From assembly GCA_963920705.1 (NCBI GenBank), contig OY987230.1, forward strand, positions 18,129,320 to 18,193,319: 64,000 bases of DNA, read 5' to 3'. This document shows positions 12,823-29,661 of this stretch, in pieces; position 1 is the stretch's first letter, and each line of letters starts with the position of its first letter. The translations under genes and the position numbers were made by a program. The stretch comes from Odiellus spinosus (lineage: Eukaryota > Arthropoda > Arachnida > Opiliones > Phalangiidae). The notes under the pieces were generated by a model. It made no database searches, had not been told where the DNA came from, and saw only the letters and a list, made by a program, of their open reading frames with translations.

Positions 12823-14005
12823 GCTTCTTCAACACGCATGGAAGAACTCAATTTTAAGTCTATTTAGTTTGCGGATACAATGTCTTAACATTTTAGTTGG
12901 TTTAACGAGTTAGCAAGGTTAAATTTTAACCATTTTCAAAGGGATGATTACGAATCTTTACGTTGAATAATTCTTTCAGAGCAAAAGAGTACAAGATTTC
13001 TAAAGAACTTTGAGGATAGTAAACGATCCAAGGTCGAATAACTTAAAATTGTCACTTCTTACGACATGACGATATTAAGAGTATACATAAAACAAATTCT
13101 AAAGTTTCCTACGAATGTCTTTTTGTGCTTCTAAAATTAGGAATTTAAATTAATGTTAATTACTATTAAAATTCGAACAACAAATTCCGAAATTGCATGG
13201 GAGCCATTTTTTTCCTCACTTAAGTTGGGCGTTACATCATATTTAGCATGTGGTATGGTTGACCAATCAGTGAGATTTTCACTGGGCGCGTAAATTCAAA
13301 CAAATAAAACCATGGACCAAAAAAAAAAAAAAAAAAAAAACGATTGCGTATTCGGTAATGTGAATAAAACCAAGTTTAAATTATTTCCTACATGTACTAA
13401 TTTATGAACTTTAAAAACTTAACTACGCTAAATTACTTGAACTAGATAAAGTACTTAAGCGTTAAATTTATCTTAATTACATCCACCCACTATACATGTA
13501 CATTGTATGAATCATTAGAATTATTGCTCTCGTTACACTGGTTAGAAACGACGCAAATTATATAATAGAGCTTTTACGGACTATTTAAAAGAAAGAATCG
13601 AAAAAAGTTGCGTGTTTGGTCTTGGCGTGCGCTGAAAGAAGAAAGACACATTGAGAAGCTCCAAGGTCTAGCTTAAAGCCGCTAATACACCTGGACTACC
13701 CTTCTTCTGAAATTATATCGAGGTAATATTGACCAGCGTACTCAAGCTAGCGTGACCAATAACGTGTTTTACATCCGGTTGTTGCCTTGACGACGAGTTC
13801 TATCCATGCGTATACAAACACACACCCAAGTTAAAAATTCGACGAACCTTGGAGGAGTTTTTCAATTCTTCTCAAAGAATTTTTCTTCGTAGTTTAATCC
13901 AAGTTCGCGAAAGAGAATTCATCGGATTTAGGACTAGAATTGGGGAGAAAAACTATCTGACATTGTATTATTTAAAGTTAAAACTTAAACTCTAACTAAA
14001 CAATC
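12823..14005. other. Divergent promoter region between SCAP (-) and alpha-tubulin (+)
   Basis: No coding exon is seen. A poly-A run lies at about 13319-13340. Two CCAAT pentamers are present (13263-13267 and 13756-13760), the second about 250 bases before the tubulin ATG. The last 150 bases before 14006 probably form the tubulin 5' UTR. The exact start sites are not visible. Confidence 0.45.
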
Positions 14006-16453
<2,448 letters not shown>

Positions 16454-16847
16454 TAGTCAAATCAATGTATTAATGGTTTTTGTATAACTCTACAATAGAA
16501 GATAGCTAACTAATTCTTGGGCAAAAACAAATAAAATGAAACCATGCACTTTTAACTTCGATTTGAAAAATGCTTTTAGTTTTTTTAACTAACATAATAA
16601 TGTGATATTTTTTAAATTGAGAGTGAAGCAACTATCTAAAAAAAGCAGCTCTGATTTCACCTGTTATTTTAATTTTCTCTATTTCTCCCTCTCTCTTTAA
16701 ATATATAAATAACGTACAAAATCTTTACTACAATTATAACCTGTAATATTATTTTCAAATAAACGCCTCGTATTTCACTCTTGTCGCTATGTTTAGTTGC
16801 TGTTGTTCTGATAAGTCTAATCATAAGTATGGATCGATGATTCTTCT

Positions 16848-17024
16848 TAAGATACGTTCACACTAGAGACTTTGAAACCGTTTTGGAAAGATCGAATTGC
16901 GAAAATTTCGGGGTCAGCCGTTTAGATCTACCATAAAATTATGCGTTTAATATTAAGAATAGTCGGATTAATCTTTCGAAAGGGTTTGAAATTTTATCAA
17001 AGTCGCTGGTGTGAACATAGCTTT
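16848..17024. mobile_element. Inverted-repeat element ending 20 bp before the 17-kb gene
   Basis: Termini ATACGTTCACACTAGAGAC and, inverted, CTATGTTCACACCAGCGAC match the family described in tubulin intron 5. The right end stops about 20 bases upstream of the ATG at 17044, so it forms the immediate upstream sequence or 5' UTR of that gene. Confidence 0.6.
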
Positions 17025-17043
17025 ATTTAATTTTATTCTACAA

Positions 17044-17781
17044 ATGGTATTACCTTTGTCATCTTGGAAATTCAGGGAGAATGCTCTTCCAACACGTCCA
17101 TTGCCCAAGAACATCTCGTTGGTGAACAAAGTACCAAATAAGGACCATTCTCTCGGAACGCAAGGTAATTTTTCGCAGTTGGACAAGTCCGAAATTGCCA
17201 TCATACACCACGCGAATAACGAAGAGCTTTCGGCCATCTTCAGAAGAGAACCGCAACCGGGGTCTCATCTTGTTGAATCGATTCATACCGACAGTGAGTT
17301 AGACCTTTGTATACTTGTCCAAGTATTACAAATATTCAAGACACATACATCTTATTTTGCAGATTTGAATACAGAACCTCCAGGAAAGCCATCCACTATT
17401 TCCATTTCATCGATTAAGGAATCGGTTAGTTTGAAACCAATTTATATTCTAGGCTGATCGCTAAGCCTATTTTGGTCTATATTTTGATTTAGCCCAGTTA
17501 TTCGAGTGTCTACAAGTCCGCTGTAGTTCAAACAAACTCGATTTGTTCTTGGAACACTGAGTGGGACGATGGCGAAGCCGTGGACCCTTCTATTTTTGCT
17601 AGTCCTGTAATTTCGCAAAAATACATAAATTATTCATGTCCAATATAGCTGCAAAGTTCCAAACTAATACGTTTTACCTTGTTAATCCCAGTTCTTTGAA
17701 GTTCCGAGAGCAGAGATCGCCAAAAGGGCAGCGCAAATAAACAAGTCCGCTAACAACTTCAACTCCTCCCCCGCTAAATAA
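17044..17781 (+). CDS. Unrecognised four-exon gene, about 172 aa
   Basis: Exons 17044-17293, 17363-17424, 17493-17606 and 17692-17781 join in frame with GT-AG borders and end at TAA, followed by AATAAA near 17840. I do not recognise the family. The protein is hydrophilic, with no membrane segment or signal peptide. It begins with a basic/proline stretch (PTRPLPKNI), has a serine-rich middle (PSTISISSIKES), then WNTEWDDGE and a conserved-looking end (FFEVPRAEIAKRAAQINKS). It may be largely disordered. The ATG at 17044 was chosen because it is the first in frame after the upstream element; an additional 5' exon cannot be excluded. It lies about 590 bp downstream of tubulin on the same strand. 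No function is proposed. Confidence 0.7.
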
Positions 17782-18347
17782 ATTCATATTTCTTGTTTAC
17801 TTTTTAAACTATTCTTATATGTAAATTTGTAACGTTTTAAAATAAAGATGTTAGTGATCTAACAATTTTGGGTCGTCATTTGCAGTGTCTTTTACATTTA
17901 TATTACGAAATAAAATTGAATTGATTGAAAAACATAAATTACCGTTGGGGAAAATATTTTTTTTTTTGAGAGTAGGGTTAAAATATTCAAGGAGAATGTT
18001 GCCGAGTTAAGGTGGTTAAGTGGTGAACAAGGGGTGTTATACACTATACAGCCAAACATCATACAACCCATGGCGTGTATGATACGATCCTGAACCACCC
18101 CAAAATCTATTCTTGATGGTGCACCCTTCGCAAAACCAACAAACTATCCACGTTCTAAGCACGCGTCCCTTAAAATTGATACAGCCCCATGATCCAAAAG
18201 CGACACTTTTAGGCTACAACAGTAAATAAGCGCCTAAATCTGCAAAATCACAGGGCTCGTGAAAAATGTTTGGAAACTCACTTCTCCAAATTATCCCATA
18301 ACATTTTTTAGCGGTTTCCTAGGTGTAGCAACAACATACCTATCAGG

Positions 18348-18380
<33 letters not shown>

Positions 18381-19507
18381 ACTTTTGGCGATGCATGTTT
18401 CCTTGTAAAAATGCCACACTAACCCTGATTTTTGGGGAAAAAAAATTTATATCAGACTTTCTAGAAATTTCTTTTTAATCCCAGATTTTCTAGGAATTTT
18501 TTAATCCCTGACCTTTTGTCCCTATTTTGGTAATCCAAGTTGAATAAGTCCTATTATATTTATAATAGGCCAAATAACCTGAATTTTTACAAGTAAACTC
18601 TTGACACTATGCAGATACTGAGTTTCTTTTAAAATACTCTTCCCTTCATTCTTCGATTACAACATAAAATGACGCTTACAAAGAAATATACAAATTCAAA
18701 GCCGTTACGAACAAAATTTGAAATTTTATTACTTTCAGTCCGTGAAATGGCTTCGAAATATTTCTTAAAAATCAAAAAAGACTCCAAATAAAACCAAGAA
18801 GGGATCGAAATATTAGCCCTTCTCGATATTAGTACACAATATGGTTTTTCTCGCGCGCATCATACACTCTCCGAGAACTAAACAAATTTGTATTTAATTT
18901 ATAATCACGCGTAACTAAGTGCTTGTTTTTTCCGTATCATTTAATTATTAGCCTTTATAATAATGGGGAGAAACTAAAATTGATATTTTTCTTATCAATT
19001 TGAAGTAATTTCCTCACAAAGTTTGTTTTATTTCTCGCGAGTGTTTTTTTTTTTTTTAATACATTTTCTTCTCAAAAAGTATAAATGGTTAAATTTACAT
19101 TATATTATGAACACTAAAAGTAATTATAAGCTGTAGTACTAGTTTAATAATTAAGGTTTTATTATTTTTAACGAAGAAATAGCGGAAATTCGTTATTTCA
19201 ATTTTTGGGGAAAAAATAATGACGTAAAACTGAGAAGGGGAAATTAAAATGGAATATTGGTAGCTCTCTCGTAAGCAATAAGAATAAACGATATTAACAG
19301 CCGATATCTATCTCTTGGTTCAAAAAATAAACGAGGCAAAGATTTATAAATTGCCAAAATTAACTTACTTCAAATTTTTTTTTTTTTTTCTCGTAAAAAT
19401 GGGAGCAAATTAATTAAATTTTAAGAAAAGGGGCTAAATAATGATGACAATGATATTTTTTTGCGATAGGGTTGATTTTTGTTGGGCCTAATTTACATCT
19501 TGTACTT
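17782..19507. other. Intergenic region, 3' of the 17-kb gene and of p23
   Basis: Convergent 3' ends. A pure A tract lies at about 18350-18376 and T runs near 19045 and 19378. No coding exon or RNA gene is seen. The 3' UTR of p23 occupies the right side. Confidence 0.4.
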
Positions 19508-20787
19508 TCACTCCAAGTCAGGAAGTTCTGATTTTGCGTAAAAAAATAAAAATAAAACATTTTTTTATCTAATTTTCTGCGAAATTGCGCAATTAAATGT
19601 GTTTTTGTAATAATTTTAACGTTAAATACCATCTGTCTTACCTTCATCATCACTATCAGCTCCGTTATCCTAATAATTCAATAAAATTAGAGTTAAATTA
19701 ATTAAGTAAAACCTTATTTTTAAATTACAGTAATTACCATATCAGCTAAGTCAGTGTTACCACTCTTTAAACCTCCCATTTTTTTCATCATCTGAATGAA
19801 AAAGGTTTTAATTTATACAAAAGTTGTTAAAATTTAACTTTTAAATGATAGTTAACCTCTTCAAAATCGGTTCCATCTTCACCAGCTCCATCATCTTCCG
19901 AATCATCTTCATCTCGCCATTTATTGAAGTCTACTTTTAACCAGTGAAACTGACAAACAAACGATATAAAACCGATTTCTACTTAAAATTCAAAATTTTG
20001 TATTTTAGAAACATACTTTGGTTTCTGTTTTAAGTAATCGTTTCCAAAAAGGACCTTCATCGGCTTTTATTAAAACAAATTCCGTGCCTCGGTCTCTCGT
20101 GACAAATTTAGAATCCTAATAGCATTGAAAAAGATATTATGGTTAAGAAAGTTTTTACATCTTGACAGATAATCAAAGAAAACTTACATCTGGTTTAATT
20201 TCTGAGAAAAACTCTAAAGTGACTTCGTGATCAGACTTGCTAGTACCACCAACCCCTCTTTTTAAGATTAAAAATTATAATTTTTAATTACTCTTCTGTA
20301 TTTCGCGTTTGAAAGGTACGTGTAAAAAAATGTTTACCTGAAGTATAATTTATCTTTATCTAATTTGATTGTTGGGTTTTTGCAGTCTTCCAGGGCAATT
20401 TTAAGATAAACCAAGTTGTGTCTCTGAGCCCATAATACAGGAGGGGCGGGAAGGTTACTCGAATTACTGTAATAAAATATAATATAACGCGTTTATGATT
20501 GTTTTAAACGTGAGTCAAGTGGTGATTCGGAAAGCTGGCTTAAAACTTTAGAAGCTAAATTAGAAAAAAAAAGTGCAAGGCTTCCTTGATACAAAGTAAC
20601 AAAACTTCGTAGAAAAAGGCTTAAGAAAAACCTAGGCTTATTTTTAGCGCTTAGATAAGGCTATTTTAGCTAAAAATATATTGAAAAATGTCTACCCGGC
20701 CGTAACCAAGGCTAAAAAACCATGACAATGAAACGCACATTTTCAGAATTGGAAATAAATCGAGATTTACCTGTCTGTTTCTGGCAT
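19508..20787 (-). CDS. PTGES3: p23/Sba1-type Hsp90 co-chaperone
   Basis: Eight small exons read leftward. Exon 1 is 20771-20787 (MPETD), exon 2 is 20338-20466, exon 3 is 20188-20257, and the last exon is 19508-19527 (ELPDLE, stop TGA). The middle exons lie around 20007-20115, 19855-19950, 19737-19793 and 19642-19670. The product is about 170 aa, as usual for p23. The CS domain begins PPVLWAQRHNLVYLKI. The FWKRLLK and FHWLKVDFNKW segments are the conserved p23 core, followed by the acidic tail (DEDDSEDDGAGEDGTDFEE) and MMKKMGG. p23 binds the ATP-bound Hsp90 dimer, stabilises client complexes and has chaperone activity. The start was chosen because the 17-nt exon 1 is the only ATG exon that phases with exon 2. 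The last exon was identified by the ELPDLE ending. Confidence 0.93.
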
Positions 20788-22348
20788 TTTTCGAAATTGC
20801 TAACCAAATTAGGTCTTAATATATAACGAGGGAAAATTCTTCGGCAAAACGGGTGGACTAATAACTCTTCCGCGAAAAAGAAAGTAAAAGTTAGAAGACC
20901 AAAAAACCACAATGATCTATGGAAGTCTTGAAAGAAATTTTTGCTCGTTGATCTTTGGACACCGCGAGCAAACGACGCTTGAGGGCAGCACGAGAGACTT
21001 CGAAGAGGCGTGGCTTGAACCTAATGGCGCTTAATTTTGAATTCCTATATCACACGCAATATTGACCAAGGCTTAACATTAAAATTTTCCAGTTTCTGTT
21101 TGATTTATCTGTCACAGATACTCACCTAAATTTATCTTTGATTTCATTAAGACATACCCTGTTAAATAAAATATTATTATATGTCTGCTGAACCTGGTTA
21201 TTCAAGCTTACTTACGTTTCACCTTGGAATCCTTGAATAAATAATGATCATAAGAATCCATTAGTTCCAGTTTAGGAATTTACAGGAAATTCTAGTCCTC
21301 CCAATGATTAATAAAATTATGTAATGTATTTCTGGATACCACGTTAACAGACAAAAATTCTAATAGGGAAATAAGTGTGCCAACTCCTTTTCCCCATTTT
21401 TCTATATCTTGTATGATTCACTACTACATTTTTCGAGCGTGACATGTGAATCCATGACAATTCTCAGGTCAAACATGGTGATGCATACTTTCCTTGCATG
21501 GCCAACTCCTATATTTATTTAAATAGTCTGTGTTCAGTTTACATACTTCCTAGAAATGAATTATGTTATTTTTTATGAAGTTTATTTGTAGAAAAATTAT
21601 ACCATATCCTTGATTTTACCAATGTTCGTGATTATTTAAACCCAGTACATTGATGGATGCTAAAGAAACCTTAATATAGAAATGCTGATTTTGAAGCTAT
21701 TCCTAAATTTGTAAACTTAAAATGAAATAAGTAATAACAGTTATGAAATACTTTGAAATATATCAAATTAACAAATTTGTTTTTATTTTAGTCACCATCT
21801 CATAAATACACGTATAGTAAAGACAAATTTGAGAAAAAAAAAAAATACAAAACTCACGGAAAAAGGGAGGGACTTATTATTTTAAAAACTTATGACAAGA
21901 TAATGTTGGTTTTTTTCTCAAAACCCCTTATTTCTTTATATAACCAAGTAAGGGGGTGGAATGAAAGCGTAGTCTTTCTTAACTTAAATAAAAAAATATA
22001 ATTCAACGGGAATATCTCGCCGAATCACATCTGTAAAGTGAAATAAAAATAAAACACTTTTGCAAAGTACCGAAGAAAACAGAAACTATACAATATTTTT
22101 CACTTTACTGACGCGAACCCTCTTAACTTGTTTGATCCCAGTCAGCCAGAGTTTTGTAAAAAAAAATATCCATCTTTGTTCTGGAATTACGCCATTGAAA
22201 ACTTCGCGGCACCCAAAAGGAATTTTTTCCTGCTCACATAGTCTTTTTTTTTTCTTTTAAGATATTAGCAATTAATAAAAAAAACAAGGAATTTTTTTGG
22301 TATTTGGTTTTAGGAAAAAAAAAAATTATTAAAGTTAAGAGCGTTAAT
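20788..22348. other. Intergenic region between p23 and actin (both - strand)
   Basis: It holds the p23 promoter at the left and the actin 3' UTR at the right. No additional exon or clear repeat element was seen. Confidence 0.4.
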
Positions 22349-23905
<1,557 letters not shown>

Positions 23906-24596
23906 TTAAGTTCTATTAAAATAATAGATTGAAGAAATAGTTTGATTAAGTATAATAGTCTTAATCTTTGAAAGTGTTATAAAAGCCGCATTAACTACCC
24001 GATGTATAGAGCTTGAAATTCCGAACGAATTTAAAAATTCAAAGGGGAGAAAAATGAATCAACCGCAAACGCCCTAAGACCGTTCGTTTTTCCGTTGAAT
24101 CACCGCCTATAAGGATGACGCCTATCCCTGTTTCTACCCCTTTGTCATCCCCCTTTTACTGTCAGAGACCCCCCACTAAATACCTAGAATTCCCTCATCC
24201 CTATGGAAAGCCAGAAAAACGCCTCCCTTCTATGGAAAATTTCTTCTTGGTGGAATTTACAAGATGTATTCTATTGCTGGTAAAAATAGATTTGACCGGT
24301 CAGTTACAACTACAAATGTTACTCTTATCAGCGATGGCCGTTGTAGGTTTTAAATAAAGCCCCAATTTGCTACATTGAATTTGAAGCCAATTCTATTCTT
24401 AAAAGGACAGATATTCTTAAATTTCAAACAAGCTGATATAAAATATTGTACACCCGAACTAACCGAACAGAAAGAAAAACTAATCCCAACAGAAACCTAA
24501 CACAAAACCTATACAATTCCGAAATTTAAATAAAAGCTAAAATACATCTCAAAATTCTAATACACTACGATAACGTAATTAAAATTCAAACTTACA

Positions 24597-24680
24597 TTTG
24601 ATTGAGCTTCGAAAAAGAAAAAATTTCGAATATTCGATCTAATGAAGTAGACCGTCCGAAGTGATCGAGTGTAGGTGGCT
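24597..24680 (-). other. Probable non-coding first exon of actin
   Basis: Reading leftward, the sequence ends in a strong donor (AAT|GTAAGTTT, near 24596). An acceptor TTTTAATAG lies 15 bases before the actin ATG, so the two would splice across a 680-bp leader intron, a common actin layout. The 5' limit is uncertain. Confidence 0.6.
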
Positions 24681-24776
24681 TGAATGAAAAACTACGGCAC
24701 AGTTGAAAGCCGAAAATCCACGTGTATTTCTCGCGCCGACTCTGTTGGAACTAACGAACAAGAGAGAAGTGCTTGC

Positions 24777-24786
24777 CCATATATGG
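24777..24786. promoter_or_regulatory. CArG box (SRF site), actin promoter
   Basis: CCATATATGG is a perfect CC(A/T)6GG match, about 100-180 bases upstream of the inferred actin leader exon. CArG boxes drive animal actin genes through serum response factor. Confidence 0.75.
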
Positions 24787-25087
24787 TAAAGTCTCGGGGC
24801 CACCTTGTGAGTAATTTATTCCAACGACTACTGAAACACAACACCAAAATGGATGGGCTAGCTTAACGTATCAAAATGTGAATCATTTTTCCTCTACCGG
24901 CCAATTTTAAAAACAAAATCGTAAGCGAAATCGCTACGATGGAAACAGAAATGGAAGGTTTTAGCGACAGTGCTGCCTTCACAACTCGACCGTAGAAGTC
25001 CCCTCTCTCTAGTCGATGCTTTTCTCAAACAATGAGAGCTGATCGCTGATTGGTTGGTTCATATCGACTGTAGGACCTCTCGCATGC

Positions 25088-25097
25088 CCATATAAGG
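25088..25097. promoter_or_regulatory. Second CArG box upstream of actin
   Basis: CCATATAAGG matches the CC(A/T)6GG consensus. On the actin strand a CCAAT box (CCAACCAATCAG, near 25046-25057) lies close by. This supports an upstream control region or alternative promoter. Confidence 0.65.
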
Positions 25098-25740
25098 AAA
25101 CCGGCGAATCTTTCCGGAAAATATCCCCACAATTTTGCCCCCCTCTCGCTCGGTTTAATATCGGACTCACAGGGGGAAGTACTAAAAAATAATATGAGTA
25201 AAAAAGCTAACAGCCCCCTGCATGCCAGTATCTCTATGGGAAATATTAATCTACATGTTTTGTACTTTTATGGAATATGAAACGTGTATATAGGTCGGGG
25301 TTTTCTGTATTGTATATATGAAACACTTGTACAGTGTCGAGTTAGGCTTAACTTTTTAAGGATGAGAATTGGGAAGCTCGGGGCAAGGTTGTTTTTCGGA
25401 GAATTTTAAATATTTTTTTATTTTTATTTTGAATTTCTTCTTCCCCCGAAATGGAAACGTTTTCCGCTTTTAACTGATCGTAGAATTTCTACGCGATTTC
25501 ACAAGAAATTAAAATTTTTACGCCCCAAATTTAGGAAGGAATTTTCTAGTAATTCTAGTTCCCCTTATTAGGGGGATGTACAATCTATATGAACGACATT
25601 TTATGCCTATTATGTAATTATTATTTTGAAATAAAAATAAAATACAGAATGTTACGTGGTCTTCGTAAATTTTATAACAGGAGACAGAAGTTTATAATTA
25701 GAAGTTTCAGACTTTCAATAATATATATTCAAATATGATA

Positions 25741-26240
25741 TTATTCTGTCCAGCACCCTTGGCTTAGTAAGCAGACGAAATTATGATAGGGACTACTAGG
25801 GAGCAGGCTGGGAAATAAGGATTATTTTTAAACTGGACTTGTGGCCAGTAGAGCCCAAGCAGTTTAATTAAAAAACTGGACATTGGCCAGTTACAATTTT
25901 CATGAGATTGACAAACTGTCATTATGACGTAGTACTATGACCTAGGCTAAGAAACAAAACAAAATTTTGGAATTAATTAACTGGCCTTGTGGCCAGTAGA
26001 CCCCCAAGCATTTAATTTTTAAACTGGCCCAGCTAATTTTTAAACTGGACTTTTGTCCAGTAAAACCGCCTTATTTCCCAGCCTGCTAGGGAGGATACTG
26101 GTGACGTCAATTTCTTGCATTTCGAATTACTATGAGAGGAAATCGATAATGTATAATTATTCTGTCTACACCATTGGCTTAGTTAGCAGACGAAATTATG
26201 AATAAATTTTATTTTATAAGGATGATACTGGTGACGTCAT
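25741..26240 (+). repeat. Direct duplication of a ~90-bp unit, one copy split by the hAT element
   Basis: The unit TTGGCTTAGTAAGCAGACGA ... GATACTGGTGACGTCA occurs at 25741-25795 plus 26094-26110, interrupted by the hAT-like element, and again uninterrupted at 26158-26240. The second copy approximates the empty site. Confidence 0.75.
25804..26085. mobile_element. Non-autonomous hAT-like element, 282 bp
   Basis: The 17-bp terminal inverted repeats CAGGCTGGGAAATAAGG are perfect. They are flanked by a perfect 8-bp direct duplication CTAGGGAG at 25796-25803 and 26086-26093. CAG-type ends with an 8-bp duplication define the hAT superfamily. Inside, several copies of CTGGACTTGTGGCCAGTA or its variants form subterminal repeats that could bind a transposase. 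No coding capacity is present. Confidence 0.9.
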
Positions 26241-29200
26241 TTTCTTTTATTGTCATGTAGGGTTTTCCAATTTTTAGGGCGCATATAAATTACAGCAAAG
26301 CGTAATGCCGGTTGTTTAACCTTCTTATCTCGATCATGTGTCACCAAAACGCTAGTAAAGGTATCATTACGTCCTCGTGCTATATCAAAGGTGACAGAGG
26401 TAAAATTGGGCGACCTCTTTGTTATTATAAATTAGATCAGAATTATATTATCAGCAGCTAGATATTTGTTTAAAAATTGTTTAAAATTGATAATGAAGAC
26501 AAGTAACGTTATTTTTAATCGATTATAATTGATAAAATATGCATACAACAATTAAAACTCACCAAACCATGAAGTAGCAGTTTCGTTAATTTAATAATAT
26601 CATAACTCTGTTAATTAACAGTAAATTAACGAGAAAAGTCTTCATTAACCCTTCAGTAAAGTAATGTAATCTATGAACATTCCATTTTTTTTTATTTTTC
26701 ATCTACAAATGATGAATCATGTTTTAGTTAAGCCTAATTTGAATAGCGTAATTTGTAAGAAAGAATCATACTTCTACCCTAAGAATCCTTTGCTTCTGGT
26801 AATGATATCGAATACCTAGACGGAGCCCTGGTTTTCATAACAATTGAAGCGTTCAAATGGATTTGGCCATTCACGGCGGACTCGACGTTTTTAAAAACGC
26901 TAGCTATGGAAGAGATACCTATCCTCCACGGTACCAAATCACTCGGAGATTTCATTGTATATAACCTTATAAACTTCCCTTATAAAAGTAAATCAAAAAG
27001 TAAAATAATGAATCCTAGGTTTATACCGGCTGAGATCTCAGAGAGATTCTTGTGGCCATGAAACTCGTCTCGGGCGCATTTTTCAGGGTCAGCAATGGGG
27101 AAAGAAAGGCGGGAAATCTTAGCTGCCGCGTAATTTGGCCATTGAGCGAAGCAGCGAACTTCCTTAGAAATACGTGGATGTTAAATTGTCCATTGAGAGG
27201 ATAAATGTTTTAACTCGATATACCACATTTTATTTATATTTAAATAAAATAATATTATAAACTTCGTTATATTTGTTTAAAACGACCGGAAATTAATTAA
27301 TTTTTAATTACCGATTTTTAATCATAATTAAATATTAATAAGGCAAGTAATTAAGATCATTATTTCCTCGAAACTAAGATAATGAAGTTAATTCGTTTTT
27401 GTTTTGAGGATAACTGAAATTGGCCGCCTCATATTTTCATCCTAATTAGGATGAAAAATCAAGAACGCGTTTTTTGCGTGGTTACATTTTTTCCGCAGAT
27501 TGATATCGAACGATTCTAACAATAGTTTATTTCAAGCCGCTTTTTTTATTCTTTATTTGATTACTTTGCAAGATATTGATTCGCTTGATTTAGCGTTAAG
27601 TTATTAAGGTTACATCCACATCCGTCGTGTTGGCATTGTTTCGGTTCAAAAAAGCGAAATAATAAAAATACCTATAACTATATTACACTTTAAAATAGTT
27701 AATAAAACAAAATTTAAGCATTTTCAGGATAATTTTATGATGTGAACTAAGTTGTAAATGAACTAGAATGTTAAGGATATTTTGTTTAGATGTTAGTTGT
27801 TACAAATGAATCCAGATTTGCAAAAAGAAGGTGTTTTATCAAGGGTGGTATTTGATTATTATTAAAAACTAAAAATATAATCATTATGCCTTTGAAAAAA
27901 AAAAAAAAGAAATGTAATTTTATTTTAGTACCAAACCTAACAAACCAATATCTTTGAAAATACATATAAAATATTGGTCGCGATATACTGGTACTCCAAT
28001 AAAGTCGAAAACAAAACTGCACCTGTATTTTAAGTCCAAAAAAACATAGTTAAACGAACACCTGGAAATGTTAAAGGTATTTATTGGCGCCAGGAAAGCG
28101 TTAGAAAAACGTTACACTCTTTGGATCGGGACATTCAAAGTATTAACACTTTTAAAGCTTGAAAAATATCTAATTACCTATTAAAATAGACTTAACTACG
28201 TAATCGGCCCAATTGTTAATACACATAAACTAAGGGAGTTCGCTCTTCTGTAGGCCATGGGCCCCTCCTTTGCCCTGTTTTGTCATCCTTTGGGAGCGTT
28301 TTTAACACAGAGTTCTATAGCTCCCAGACTGCGCCTAGATATGGTGACGTTTAGGTTATGTTTTCTTTGCCACTCACGTCAGAAACGTCAATTTAAGATT
28401 GATATTATATTTATAAAGCTTTGTTTCGCGTTGAGGGGTGGGGGCTCTTCTTGTACTATGATTAAGAATAAAATAAGGGAAATAAGTCTAATGTCCCTTC
28501 TATATTTATATATGAATTTCTGGTTTCGTATAATTATTTCCGGTTAGCAACATTGAAATCTTCTAGTTGGAAACTCTTAAGATATCGCCGGAAACGAGAA
28601 AAACTGGGCCTACAGTCGCCACCAATTTCCAGTGCAGATAAGGGGTTCTATTCCCTTTAAAGAGACGGTTAGAAAATTATTTTCAACTCAAAATATCCTA
28701 AAATGTGTGTATTATTATATAAAATCTGTCTATACAAAGTTTCACTTAAAAATATTTTACCGATTTCAAGCAAACACAAAAAATGAACCCGAGAAATTTG
28801 AATTTTAAGAAAGGGGGCGTGGCCAAATTATTTAACAATTAGTGGATACCGCCTCCGAATCTAACCAGAATAGCTCGTGAATAGTCACGTGCTCCTACTT
28901 ATGTCGAGGACTTAGGTTAAAGCGTGCGACAAATCTCGAGATATTTAATTTAGTTAAGATAATGAGATTCCCAAAACCTTTTCCATGTCAAAGTATTTGT
29001 CTCATTAATTAAAATAATTTAAAGAAACCATTCTTAATAGATTTCTTAAAAAACATATTGAGATAATTATATTTTCCTTGATCGGAATAACGTCAAAGGG
29101 AGGTTTTAGTTCTGGGTTTTCGTTTGAAATTCCCACAAGAAATCGGATATAGCGACAATTTCACGGGATATTAGTTTTTGCTATTAAAAAAAACTCCTTA

Positions 29201-29261
29201 CTTCAAATTTAAACGTTGTATTACCAAAAGTTTACAAAGTATGACACAGTAAATTATTTAA
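26241..29261. other. Repeat-poor intergenic stretch
   Basis: No supported gene. Open frames here are short and lack neighbours that splice. A 27-bp segment at 26565-26591 recurs exactly at 41526-41552. Confidence 0.4.
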
Positions 29262-29661
29262 AGGGAGAATTCAACCTACAAGTGAATAGTTATCGATTCC
29301 TTATCGTTTAAAGGGTTAATCAACCAGTAAATGGTTTTTATAAACAAATATTAAACTTACTATAAAAATAGGCTTAGCTGGATTCAAGGAGAATCGCAAT
29401 TTATTCAAATTGATGGGCCAGCGACAAATAAGCAAAGGCCCATCGTTAAGGCAAGATCTCCATAAGACTTCCAATAAAACATTCGATTGATCTCTGACCC
29501 TTCAACTGGTTCTCCATAAATACAGCTAAGCCTATTTTCTGGGTATGTTTCAAATTTATTTCTAGTTTAATATTTGTTTATAATTTTATTTTATTGTTGG
29601 ATTAGGCTTATTTAAATGATAAGGAATAGATAAAAAACACATGTTAAGTTGCATTCTCCAT
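29262..29661. mobile_element. 400-bp TTAA-flanked inverted-repeat element
   Basis: It begins AGGGAGAATTCAACCTAC and ends with the inverse of ATGGAGAATGCAACTTAAC. TTAA lies on both sides (29258-29261, 29662-29665). The termini resemble those of the larger palindromic elements at 46 and 52 kb. Confidence 0.6.

Noticed and set aside
19642-19653. Read-through end of p23 (DDEGKTDGI) instead of splicing at 19642
   Set aside because: The donor GTAAGA is strong, and splicing to 19527 restores the ELPDLE ending expected for p23.
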